18,888 nucleotides of DNA. Source: Actinomycetes bacterium (GTDB lineage: Bacteria > Actinomycetota > Acidimicrobiia > Acidimicrobiales > CADCSY01). Shown piece by piece: positions 1 through 6,385 of the stretch (position 1 is its first letter; every line of letters begins with the position of its first letter). Where the stretch lies: assembly GCA_025464025.1 (NCBI GenBank), contig JAODBP010000233.1:1-18888 (forward strand). Direction: 5' to 3'. The notes under the pieces were generated by a model. The model did not search any database, was not told the DNA's origin, and worked only from the letters and a program-made list of their open reading frames with translations. The translations under genes and the position numbers were made by a program.

Positions 1-304
1 CCTCGACGAACTCCCGGAGGGCGCCCTCGATCGGGGTCTCGCCGTGGTTGAGGGCACCACCGGGCACGGCCCACGTGCCGCCGTTGTGCGTCCAGGTCGA
101 GCGCAGGGCCACGAAGTAGTGCGGCTCGCCCTCGGGGTCGACGTGGCGGACGAGGATGCCGGCGGCGCCGAAGCGACCCCACCGCTGGCTCCCGTCGGCC
201 AGCGTCACGAACCCGTCCCCGGAAACCCCCATGAGGCGGTCGAGGGTACCGGGAGGCAATTGATCCCGGCGCGTCATCCGGTGCCCGTACGGTGGGCCGG
301 TCAT
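1..304 (-). CDS. NUDIX hydrolase, N-terminal part (cut by left edge)
   Basis: The first 101 codons are visible and the gene continues beyond base 1. NUDIX enzymes hydrolyse a nucleoside diphosphate linked to another moiety, usually in the cytosol. The visible part ends in the first half of a Nudix box: GGALNHGETPIEGALREF, matching GX5EX7RE up to the window edge, so the remaining EEXGU residues lie outside. Before it is the usual beta-strand region (AGILVRHVDPEG, then HYFVALRST). The ATG at 304-302 is preceded by a purine-rich GAGGGAG; a second in-frame ATG is at 277-275. Its start codon shares the bases CATG with the start of the divergent ABC ATPase gene. Family is clear; the substrate cannot be told from this part. 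Confidence 0.85.
   Translation of the reverse strand, partial: MTGPPYGHRMTRRDQLPPGTLDRLMGVSGDGFVTLADGSQRWGRFGAAGILVRHVDPEGEPHYFVALRSTWTHNGGTWAVPGGALNHGETPIEGALREFVE
288..293 (+). promoter_or_regulatory. -10-like TANNNT before the ABC ATPase
   Basis: TACGGT lies 9 bases before the ATG at 303, so transcription would start at or next to the start codon. A TTGATC that could be a -35 lies at 260-265, but the 22-base spacer is too long for a standard promoter. The element is inside the divergent NUDIX coding region. The call rests on the same spacing recurring at six other genes here. Confidence 0.35.
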
Positions 305-1235
305 GCCCTCAGACTCCCTCGTCGACGCCGTGGGCCTGACCAAGCGGTTCGGCGCCTTCACCGCCGTCGACGGCGTCGACTTCCACGTCGAGCCGGGCGA
401 GGTGTTCGGCATGCTCGGCCCGAACGGGGCCGGCAAGAGCTCGACGATGCGGATGATCGGCTGCGTGTCGCCGGTCACCGAGGGCCGGCTCCGCATCCTC
501 GACCTCGACCCGGCCACCGATGGCCCGGCGATCCGGGCCCGGCTCGGCTCGGTGCCGCAGGAGGACACGCTCGACGTCGACCTCACGGTCTGGGACAACC
601 TCCTCATCTACGGCCGGTACTTCGGCATCCCGCGGTCGGTGATCAAGGAGCGCTCCGACGAGCTGCTCCGGTTCTTCCAGCTCGACGACCGCCGGGACGA
701 CAAGGTCGACCCCCTCTCGGGTGGCATGAAGCGTCGGCTCACCGTGGCCCGGGCCCTCATCAACCAGCCCGAGCTGGTGCTGCTCGACGAGCCGACCACC
801 GGTCTCGACCCCCAGGCCCGACACCTGCTGTGGGAGCGGCTGTACCAGCTCAAGCGATCGGGCACGACGCTCGTCCTGACCACCCACTACATGGACGAGG
901 CCGAGCAGCTCTGCGACCGCCTCGTGATCATGGACCGCGGCCGCATCGTCGCCGAGGGCTCGCCCCGCGAGCTGATCGACCGCCACGCCACGCGGGAGGT
1001 CGTCGAGCTGCGGTTCGCCACCAGCGAGCAGCAGGCGGCGTCGGTGCCGCTGCTCGAGCGCGGCGCCCCCAAGGTCGAGAGCCTGGCCGACCGGGTGCTC
1101 GTCTACACGGCCGACGGCGAGGCGGCGGTCGGGATGCTCGCCGAGCACGGCCTCACGCCCACGTCGGTGTTCCTGCGTCGGAGCACGCTGGAGGACGTCT
1201 TCCTGCTGCTCACCGGCCGCACCCTCGAGGACTGA
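303..1235 (+). CDS. ABC transporter ATP-binding protein, NodI/DrrA type
   Basis: Cytoplasmic ATPase that powers the membrane exporter formed with the two permeases encoded directly downstream. 310 residues, a normal length for the family. Walker A GPNGAGKS at residues 39-46, Q-loop Q86, ABC signature LSGGM at 138-142, Walker B LVLLDE at 158-163 and H-loop His195 in TTHYMDEAE. The stretch GLDPQARHLLWERL and the text after it resemble NodI. A roughly 85-residue C-terminal extension typical of DrrA/NodI subunits follows the ATPase domain. ATG 303 puts a normal short lead before the first strand. The first permease starts one base after the stop, so the three genes are surely one operon. Substrate is unknown: drugs, lipids and oligosaccharides are all handled by this class. 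Confidence 0.93.
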   Translation: MPSDSLVDAVGLTKRFGAFTAVDGVDFHVEPGEVFGMLGPNGAGKSSTMRMIGCVSPVTEGRLRILDLDPATDGPAIRARLGSVPQEDTLDVDLTVWDNLLIYGRYFGIPRSVIKERSDELLRFFQLDDRRDDKVDPLSGGMKRRLTVARALINQPELVLLDEPTTGLDPQARHLLWERLYQLKRSGTTLVLTTHYMDEAEQLCDRLVIMDRGRIVAEGSPRELIDRHATREVVELRFATSEQQAASVPLLERGAPKVESLADRVLVYTADGEAAVGMLAEHGLTPTSVFLRRSTLEDVFLLLTGRTLED

Positions 1236-1236
1236 C

Positions 1237-2004
1237 GTGGCCCCGCCCGTCCTCCGCATCGTCGAGCGCGACCTGCGCGTGTTCAGCCGGCTGTGGCACG
1301 CGTTCGCGTTCAGCACGTTCGTCGTCCCGGTGCTGTTCCTCGCCGCCATGGGCGTCGGCCTCGGCAGCCTCATCGACGACCAGCGCTCGGTCGCGGGGCT
1401 CTCGTACCTGCACTTCGTCGCACCCGGGCTCCTCATGGCCTCGGTGATGCAGGGGGCGGCCGGCGACTCGCTCTGGGCCGTGCTCGGCGGGGTGAAGTGG
1501 GACGGCCGCTTCATCGCCATGGTGGCCACGCCGCTCACCGCCACCGACGTCTACCTCGGCTGGATGAGCTGGGTGGTGCTCAAGACGCTGGCCACCTCGA
1601 GCGCGTTCCTGGTCGTGGCCGCGCTGCTGGGCGGCATCGTCTCGCCCTGGGGCGTGCTCGCCGTGCCGGTCGCCGTGCTGTGCGCCCTGGCCTTCGCCGC
1701 GCCGCTGGCCGCCTGGGCGATCGGGCGGGACACCGATGCGCCCTTCGCCATGATCATGCGGATCGGGGTCATGCCCCTGTTCCTGTTCTCGGGGACCTTC
1801 TTCCCGATCTCCTCGCTGCCCGCGGCCGTGCGCCCGATCGCCTGGCTGTCGCCGCTGTGGCACGGCGTCGAGCTGGCCCGGGCCGCGACGACGGCCGACG
1901 TGTCGTGGCCGGCCGCCGCCGCCCACGTCGCCGTCCTCCTGGGCTGCGTCCTCGCCGGGGCGGCCTGGGGCCGGCGCACGTTCACCCACCGGTTGACGCC
2001 GTGA
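1237..2004 (+). CDS. ABC-2 type permease, first subunit
   Basis: Integral membrane subunit of the exporter, 255 residues, starting with GTG one base after the ATPase stop. It has about six hydrophobic segments in the ABC-2 layout: an N-terminal basic/amphipathic stretch (VERDLRVFSRLWHAF), a first helix near residues 25-45, then helices in the middle and at the C-terminus. The signature MPLFLFSGTFFPISSLP, followed by LSPLWHGVELAR, is the conserved C-terminal region of DrrB/NodJ permeases. It overlaps the next permease by four bases (GTGA), implying translational coupling. Having two different permeases suggests a heterodimeric channel (DrrB plus a DrrC-like partner). Confidence 0.9.
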   Translation: MAPPVLRIVERDLRVFSRLWHAFAFSTFVVPVLFLAAMGVGLGSLIDDQRSVAGLSYLHFVAPGLLMASVMQGAAGDSLWAVLGGVKWDGRFIAMVATPLTATDVYLGWMSWVVLKTLATSSAFLVVAALLGGIVSPWGVLAVPVAVLCALAFAAPLAAWAIGRDTDAPFAMIMRIGVMPLFLFSGTFFPISSLPAAVRPIAWLSPLWHGVELARAATTADVSWPAAAAHVAVLLGCVLAGAAWGRRTFTHRLTP

Positions 2005-2771
2005 TCGCCCTCCTCGCCGCCCGTCGGGTCATCGAACGCAACTACCGGGCCTACAAGCGGCAGTGGTACGTGTTCGCCAGCGGCTTCGCCGAACCGCTCC
2101 TCTACCTGCTGTCGATCGGCATCGGCGTGGGCGAGCTGGTCGGCAAGGTGCCGGGGCCGGGCGGCCAGCTCGTCGGCTACCGCGACTACGTGGCACCCGG
2201 CATGCTCGCCGCCGCAGCGATGACCGGTGCGATCTTCGACACCACGTTCAACTTCTTCATCAAGCTCAAGTACCAGGGCGTGTACGACGCCATGCTGGCC
2301 ACCCCCCTGTCGCCCGGCGAGGTGGCGATCGGTGAGGTGGGCTGGGCGCTCCTGCGTGGCGCGATGTACGCCGCCGCCTTCGTGGTGGCCATGGTCCTGT
2401 TCGGCCTGGTCCACTCGTGGTGGGCGCTGCTCGCCGTCCCGGCCGCCGTGCTGATCGGCTTCGCCTTCGCCGGGGTGGGCCTCGGGGCGTCGGGCTACAT
2501 GCGGTCGTGGACCGACTTCGACCTGGTGAACCTGGCCGTGACGCCGATGTTCCTGTTCTCCGGCACGTTCTTCCCGCTCGGCCGCTACCCCGGTTGGCTC
2601 CAGGCCGTCGTCCGTTGCACGCCCCTCTACCAGGGCGTGGCGCTGGAGCGGTCGCTCGTGTTCGGCGAGCTCGACGTCACCACCGCGCTGCACGCCCTCT
2701 ACCTCGTGGGGCTCGGGCTCCTCGGCGCCCGCATCGCCAGCCGCCGCCTGTCACGCCTGCTCACGGCCTGA
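2001..2771 (+). CDS. ABC-2 type permease, second subunit
   Basis: Second membrane subunit, 256 residues from the GTG at 2001, whose GTGA overlaps the stop of the first permease. The reading frame stays open upstream to about 1293, but that part translates to arginine-rich sequence antiparallel to the first permease, so the GTG is preferred. N-terminus VIERNYRAYKRQWYVFASGF, a segment KYQGVYDAMLATPLSPGEV typical of ABC-2 cytoplasmic loops, then MFLFSGTFFPLGRYP and TPLYQGVALER, the NodJ/DrrB signature region. The two permeases share these motifs but are otherwise clearly different. Its last 73 bases overlap the convergent DUF2071-like gene. Confidence 0.9.
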   Translation: MIALLAARRVIERNYRAYKRQWYVFASGFAEPLLYLLSIGIGVGELVGKVPGPGGQLVGYRDYVAPGMLAAAAMTGAIFDTTFNFFIKLKYQGVYDAMLATPLSPGEVAIGEVGWALLRGAMYAAAFVVAMVLFGLVHSWWALLAVPAAVLIGFAFAGVGLGASGYMRSWTDFDLVNLAVTPMFLFSGTFFPLGRYPGWLQAVVRCTPLYQGVALERSLVFGELDVTTALHALYLVGLGLLGARIASRRLSRLLTA

Positions 2772-3451
2772 GGGGCTGAGCGAGCCCGCCAGCGCACCGG
2801 CACATCGCGCAGGACGAAGCCAGCGTCGACCTCCAGCGTGCCGGGCGGGAAGTGCTCGTCGAACCAGCTCGACCGCAGGTCCTCGATCCGGAGCGGCTCG
2901 AGCCTGAACGCCGGCGCCTCCAGCTCGATGGCCTCGAGACCGCCGCGGCGGGCCGGCGACAGGCCCGTGCTGCCCTCGCCGAAGAACGTCGCTGCGTCGG
3001 CGACGCTGGCGAAGAGCGAGCCGGTCGGCGCGTCGACCGCCGACGCCACGGCCTCGAGCTCGACCGCACCACGGAGGCTGACCTCCCAGGTCCCGCTCTC
3101 GGCGTGCACGTGCACGTCGGCGTGCCGGTGGACCCCGGGGTAAGCCCGGCCGCCGGCGGCGGTGGCGAGCCAGGACGACGTGTCCCGACGGGCCACGAAG
3201 ACCGCCGGCCGACCGTGGTCGAGGACGGCGATCCGGTGGGCCGCGCTGTCGCTGGAGAGCCCCACCCACCGCGGCAGGTGAGGCGGGCGGAGAGCATCGA
3301 GCCCGACGATGCAGACGCCGACGACAGCCGACCCATCGACGAGCTGCGGCTCCAAGCCAGACGGAAGGAGTGCCGCGGCTGCGCTCGGATCGGCTCGGAG
3401 GTTGAGGAGCAGCCGGTGGCGGATGACGGCGTCGAGCACGGGGAGCCTCAT
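2699..3451 (-). CDS. DUF2071-like protein (YqjF-related)
   Basis: 250 residues from ATG 3451 to TAG 2699, with no signal peptide or membrane helix. The pattern near the N-terminus (RADPSAAAALLPSGLEPQLVDG, read as two pieces: RADPSAAAALLP at 19-30, then SGLEPQLVDG) followed by SAVVGVCIVGLDALRP and SSDSAAHRIAVLDHG resembles DUF2071/YqjF proteins, which have an acetoacetate-decarboxylase-like fold. No biochemical role is established for that family and I see no catalytic residue I can name. It overlaps the upstream YndJ-like gene by ATGA (3448-3451), so the two are co-translated. Its 3' end runs 73 bases into the convergent permease gene. The family call is from pattern memory and moderately sure; the ORF itself is well supported by codon usage and coupling. 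Confidence 0.72.
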   Translation of the reverse strand: MRLPVLDAVIRHRLLLNLRADPSAAAALLPSGLEPQLVDGSAVVGVCIVGLDALRPPHLPRWVGLSSDSAAHRIAVLDHGRPAVFVARRDTSSWLATAAGGRAYPGVHRHADVHVHAESGTWEVSLRGAVELEAVASAVDAPTGSLFASVADAATFFGEGSTGLSPARRGGLEAIELEAPAFRLEPLRIEDLRSSWFDEHFPPGTLEVDAGFVLRDVPVRWRARSAPQAVSRRDRRRLAMRAPRSPSPTR

Positions 3452-4197
3452 GCCGCCACCGCCAGCCGGCGCCCGACGAGCCCGCACCCCACGAAGGCGA
3501 CGGCGTTGGCCACGCCGTGGGTCCGCGCCATGTCCGGGACGGACAGGGCGGGGACGGCCCAGTGCTGCCCCGCCGCCCAGAGCACGGCGAGGACCATGGG
3601 CGCCCACACGGCCAACCCGCTGACGGCCAGGAGGAGCCGCGGCCCGGCTCGGCCGCCGTGCAACGCGACTCGGAGCTCGGCGCTCGCCGTGAGCCAGACG
3701 CCGATGGTGAGGAGGACCGCCCCACCGACCTGCGGCAACGCCAGACCGCTGACGAACCCGAAGGCGACGAGCGGCGGTGCGAGGCCGGTCAGGACGGCGG
3801 CCGCCCGTCCGGCCCGTCCGGCCAGGACCAGCGCGGCGCAACCGGCGTAGGTGTAGTGGACGGCCGTCAGCTCGACGATGGGCTCATGGATGCCGAGTGC
3901 GGTGACGCCCAGCCGGGACGCCACGAGGGCGAGCGCGGCGACGACGATGTAGACGGCGGCGAGCGGCACGACGACGTCGGCGACCCGTTCGGGACGGTGC
4001 GCTCGCAGGTGCACGGCGGCCCTCACGGCCACCAGCACCCACGGCAGGACGAGCGCCGCCGCCAATGGACCCGTCGACAGCCGGAGGGCCACCGCGGCGG
4101 ACGCCGCACTGACCAGCCAAGGCGTCCATCGCCGGCCGAGGGCGAGCGGACCGACCACGGCGATCCCGAGCACGAGCAAGCCATCGATCATGAGCAC
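3448..4197 (-). CDS. YndJ-like multi-pass membrane protein
   Basis: 249 residues, almost entirely hydrophobic, with about seven to eight membrane segments and no signal peptide. The stretches ELTAVHYTYAGCAALVLAG and VPALSVPDMARTHGVANAVA, with the MVLAVLWAAGQHW between them, fit the C-terminal region of YndJ-family proteins; the histidines in those loops are conserved in the family as I remember it. Function is unknown. GTG 4197 is taken as start because -10-like elements lie just before it; an ATG two codons later (4191) is the alternative. It is the first gene of a two-gene unit with the DUF2071-like gene (ATGA overlap) and faces a divergent MerR regulator, which is the likely controller. 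Confidence 0.75.
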   Translation of the reverse strand: MLMIDGLLVLGIAVVGPLALGRRWTPWLVSAASAAVALRLSTGPLAAALVLPWVLVAVRAAVHLRAHRPERVADVVVPLAAVYIVVAALALVASRLGVTALGIHEPIVELTAVHYTYAGCAALVLAGRAGRAAAVLTGLAPPLVAFGFVSGLALPQVGGAVLLTIGVWLTASAELRVALHGGRAGPRLLLAVSGLAVWAPMVLAVLWAAGQHWAVPALSVPDMARTHGVANAVAFVGCGLVGRRLAVAA

Positions 4198-4205
4198 GAA
4201 CGATT

Positions 4206-4211
4206 ACGCTA
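4206..4211 (-). promoter_or_regulatory. -10-like TANNNT before the yndJ-like gene
   Basis: TAGCGT (4211 to 4206) is 8 bases before the GTG at 4197. The overlapping CGTAAT (4208 to 4203) matches TATAAT at four of six positions and has TTGATA 16 bases upstream, so the true -10 may be that one. Either predicts a very short or absent 5' leader. Confidence 0.4.
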
Positions 4212-4247
4212 TCAATCACTCTCCTATCAAGTGCTCACGCATTGAGC

Positions 4248-4253
4248 TACGCT
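4248..4253 (+). promoter_or_regulatory. -10-like TANNNT before the MerR gene
   Basis: TACGCT lies 6 bases before GTG 4260, which predicts a leaderless transcript and is the main reason for preferring this start over TTG 4242. No recognisable -35 is found 16-19 bases upstream. Confidence 0.35.
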
Positions 4254-4259
4254 TCCGAC

Positions 4260-4976
4260 GTGGACGAGCTGCGCCTCGACGACCTCGCCCGAGCCGCCGG
4301 GGTGGCGACGACGACGGTCCGCCTGTACCAGAGCAAGGGCCTGCTCCCCCCGCCTCGGCTGGTGGGACGCACCGGCTGGTACGACGAGACCCACCTGGCC
4401 CGACTCCGGCTCATCGCCAAGCTCCAAGACGATGGCCACTCCCTCGCCGGCATCGGCAAGCTCCTCACCTCGTGGGAGGAGGGTCGCGATCTCGCCGATG
4501 TCGCCGGGGTCGAGCGCGAGCTCGACGCGCTGCTCGGCCGGGGGCGTCCGGTCGTGCTCGACCCCGGCGAGCTCGCGGCCCGGCTCCCGGCCATCGCCAT
4601 GTCCGGCGAGCTGGTGCAGCGGGCGGCGGCCCTCGGCCTCGTCGAGCTCACCGACGACGGCCGGTTCCGGGTCCCCGACCAGCGCTTCCTCGAGGCCGGT
4701 GCCGCACTCACCCAGCTCGGGATCCCAGCCGAGGCGGTGCTCGACGAGTGGGAGCACCTCGTCGGGCGGACCGACGAGCTGGCCGAGCGCTTCGTGTCGC
4801 TCTTCGAGCGCCACCTCCGACCGCGCAACTGGCGGAAGCTCGACGCCCAGCAGACCGCCCAGCTGGCCGAGACGCTCCACCAGTTGCAGCGCACCGCAGC
4901 CCAGGTCGTCGACGCCGCGCTCGACGCCTCCATCGCTCGCCTGGCCCGCGAGCGCCTCGGCAAGCTGGCCGATTGA
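4260..4976 (+). CDS. MerR-family transcriptional regulator
   Basis: 238 residues from GTG 4260 (244 if TTG 4242 is used; neither has a Shine-Dalgarno sequence). The N-terminal winged helix-turn-helix reads LRLDDLARAAGVATTTVRLY, followed by QSKGLLPPPRLVGRTGWYDE and LARLRLIAKLQDDGHSLAGI, the standard MerR order: helix-turn-helix, wing, then the dimerising helix region. The remaining 160 residues are helical (GELVQRAAALGLVE, then FLEAGAALTQLGIPAEAVLD), without a cysteine cluster or a known ligand domain, so it is not a metal sensor of the classical type. It points away from the YndJ/DUF2071 pair and probably controls that pair and itself. Two further co-directional genes follow. Confidence 0.9.
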   Translation: MDELRLDDLARAAGVATTTVRLYQSKGLLPPPRLVGRTGWYDETHLARLRLIAKLQDDGHSLAGIGKLLTSWEEGRDLADVAGVERELDALLGRGRPVVLDPGELAARLPAIAMSGELVQRAAALGLVELTDDGRFRVPDQRFLEAGAALTQLGIPAEAVLDEWEHLVGRTDELAERFVSLFERHLRPRNWRKLDAQQTAQLAETLHQLQRTAAQVVDAALDASIARLARERLGKLAD

Positions 4977-5006
4977 CCATCGGCGCCTCCGGGAAGGCAC
5001 GCGCCC

Positions 5007-5171
5007 ATGCCGGTGCACCGAGGCAAGGACAGCGACGGGCCCTACTACCAGTGGGGCGACAGCGGGAAGAAGTACCACTACACGGCGAACGACGCCGCCA
5101 GCCGCGACAAGGCGAAGGACAAGGCATCGAAGCAGGGCCAGGCGGCCCACGCCCACGGCTACGGGGGCTGA
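5007..5171 (+). CDS. Small basic tyrosine-containing protein, phage-like
   Basis: 54 residues, ATG 5007 to TGA 5171, with a good ribosome site (GGGAAGG at 4991-4997, nine bases before the ATG). The N-terminal half is GPYYQWGDSGKKYHYT, the second half a charged helix-prone stretch (ASRDKAKDKASKQGQ) ending AAHAHGYGG. Small proteins of the form 'YYxWGxSGKKYxYTxxxxxSRxxAKxKAxxQGxAxxxxGY' are familiar to me from phages and actinobacterial genomes; none has a known role that I can name. The gene is 30 bases behind the MerR stop and followed by a hairpin that reaches into the next start codon. It is clearly coding: strong SD, biased composition and a recognisable pattern. Confidence 0.75.
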   Translation: MPVHRGKDSDGPYYQWGDSGKKYHYTANDAASRDKAKDKASKQGQAAHAHGYGG

Positions 5172-5193
5172 CGGCTGGCACACTGCCGGCCGT
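5171..5193 (+). other. Hairpin spanning the junction of the small ORF and the next start codon
   Basis: ACGGCTGGCA (5171-5180) pairs with TGCCGGCCGT (5184-5193) through ten pairs, one of them G-U, around the three-base loop CAC. It begins at the last base of the small ORF's TGA and ends inside the GTG start of the following gene. It may attenuate transcription, or hide the start codon so that the downstream gene is translated only when ribosomes finish the small ORF. There is no U-tract. Confidence 0.55.
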
Positions 5194-5878
5194 GTTCGAG
5201 CAGCGACGTCTCCGACTGGACTCGCGGCGGCACCTCGACAGCTTCCACCTCGCCGACGGCCACCTCGTCCTCGGATGGCAGACGCATCGATGGCCGGACG
5301 TGCGGCTCCTTCGGTTCGACCCCGAGGGCATCTGGTCCATCGGCGAGCAGGACACCCTCCGCTTGGCCTGGGACCGCTACGTGGACGAGGCAGCCCGCCC
5401 GGGCTCGTGGTCACTGGAGCCCAGCCGGTTGCCTCGCTCGCCGATCCTCCGGGTCGTCGTCTGGCAGCGGCAACGGGACGGGCGGGCCACCGCAACGCTC
5501 GCCGACGCCCACTCCCGCCTCACGCCGCTCGCCCTCCCCCTCGCCCACTTCCTCGGAACGATGCCGGACCTGCGCCCGCAACTCGGTGATCCATCCCGAC
5601 TCGAGCGCTTGCTGGACGACATCGCCGCCTTCGTCTGGTACCCGCGGCCGCCCGTCCGACTGCCGTTCCGCACGCGGACCTACGACGCCATCTCGGGCGA
5701 GCTGGACCGGCGGCTGCACCGGTACGCACAGCGTGCGATCGCCGGTGAACCGATGTTCCGGCTCGATGACGTGGTCACAGGAGTGCGGGCGCGAGGCGCG
5801 GACGACGATGGCCTCGAAGCCAAGATCCGCCGCCACGTCGAGGTCATGCCGTGGCCGTTCGGCGCGCTCCGCCCGTAG
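5192..5878 (+). CDS. Hypothetical protein, unrecognised
   Basis: 228 residues from GTG 5192 to TAG 5878. I do not recognise the family. It is soluble-looking: no signal peptide, no membrane helix, rich in Arg, Leu, Trp and Asp. Visible blocks are an N-terminal beta-rich part (HLVLGWQTHRWPDVRLLRF, then DPEGIWSIGEQDTLRLAWDR), a central LRVVVWQRQRDGRATATLAD, and a helical second half (LERLLDDIAAFVWYPRPPV, then DRRLHRYAQRAIAGEP). The frame is open far upstream, but only as the shadow of MerR and the small ORF. The start has no ribosome site and lies in a hairpin. The next possible in-frame start, GTG about 35 codons in, would cut the first block. The stop abuts the stop of the convergent gene (TAGCTA). 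Confidence 0.7.
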   Translation: MFEQRRLRLDSRRHLDSFHLADGHLVLGWQTHRWPDVRLLRFDPEGIWSIGEQDTLRLAWDRYVDEAARPGSWSLEPSRLPRSPILRVVVWQRQRDGRATATLADAHSRLTPLALPLAHFLGTMPDLRPQLGDPSRLERLLDDIAAFVWYPRPPVRLPFRTRTYDAISGELDRRLHRYAQRAIAGEPMFRLDDVVTGVRARGADDDGLEAKIRRHVEVMPWPFGALRP

Positions 5879-6385
5879 CTAGGTGCTGGCGCCCTTGGTG
5901 AGAGCGTCCCAGTCCTCGGGGTTCTCCTCGGTGAAGTGCTCGACCACCTCGCCGTCGACCGCATCGACCAGCACCAGGCCACGCGTGGCCGGCGGCTCCT
6001 CGGCCGAGTAGAGGAGGATGCGCCACATGGGCCGGCTGAACAGCCCCCGCCACCCGAGCGACGCCGAGGCGTGGCCGACCGGGAAGCCGACGGTGCGGGT
6101 GGCGATCACGAGGGCGTCGGTCTCGTCGACGTTGGTGGGCTTGCCGGCGACCATGCAGTAGAGGCCGAACAGCGCCAGGCCGACGGCTCCCCAGAGGAAG
6201 CCGTCGTTCGACAGCACGGCGCCCGAGCCGGCGGCCAGCCAGATGAGCAGGACCACGGCGGCCACGGCAAGGTAGAGCGCGCCCTGGGTCCGGCGGCGGT
6301 TGTTGTTCGGGAACGTGTAGGGCCCGACGTAGCCGGCGGCGTCAAGGTCCTCCGGCAGCTCGTCGCGGATCTCCTCGTCGCTCAT
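5879..6385 (-). CDS. Two-helix membrane protein, unknown function
   Basis: 168 residues, ATG 6385 to TAG 5879. A short acidic N-terminus ([17 protein letters not shown]) is followed by a basic NNNRRR at 28-32 and two membrane helices, about residues 35-53 (ALYLAVAAVVLLIWLAAG) and 62-80 (GFLWGAVGLALFGLYCMVAG). The C-terminal half (ATRTVGFPVGHASASLGWRG, then SRPMWRILLYSAEEPP) looks like a small cytoplasmic domain. I do not recognise it. ATGA overlap with the HIT gene stop makes it the third gene of a thrS-HIT unit. In mycobacteria this position is taken by pgsA1, but this protein has no CDP-alcohol phosphotransferase motif (DGxxAR...GxxxDxxxD), so it is not that enzyme. Confidence 0.82.
   Translation of the reverse strand: MSDEEIRDELPEDLDAAGYVGPYTFPNNNRRRTQGALYLAVAAVVLLIWLAAGSGAVLSNDGFLWGAVGLALFGLYCMVAGKPTNVDETDALVIATRTVGFPVGHASASLGWRGLFSRPMWRILLYSAEEPPATRGLVLVDAVDGEVVEHFTEENPEDWDALTKGAST

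Larger units (their letters stand above)
4198..4259. promoter_or_regulatory. Divergent control region between yndJ-like gene and MerR regulator
   Basis: The 53 bases 4198-4250 are about 45% GC, far below the surroundings. They contain two direct copies of TATCAA 15 bases apart (4210-4215 and 4225-4230), which read TTGATA on the minus strand. They are flanked by inverted arms GAGCAC (4192-4197) and GTGCTC (4231-4236). On the minus strand TTGATA (4230-4225) could be a -35 for CGTAAT (4208-4203) with a 16-base spacer, or TAGCGT (4211-4206) could be the -10. On the plus strand TACGCT (4248-4253) sits 6 bases before GTG 4260. A MerR protein commonly binds such a shared divergent region; which repeat it reads is inference. 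Confidence 0.5.

Noticed and set aside
44..1447. Long plus-strand open frame overlapping the NUDIX and ABC ATPase genes
   Set aside because: It translates to Arg/Pro/Gly-rich sequence without motifs, in another frame of the ABC ATPase, which has every ABC motif. A typical high-GC shadow.
1293..2000. Upstream extension of the second permease frame
   Set aside because: Overlaps the first permease with arginine-rich nonsense; the GTG at 2001 overlaps the preceding stop as GTGA and starts a normal permease N-terminus.
4190..5191. Upstream extension of the orphan gene frame across MerR and the small ORF
   Set aside because: Low-complexity Arg/Ala/Pro sequence in the shadow of two supported genes; recognisable protein character begins only at GTG 5192.
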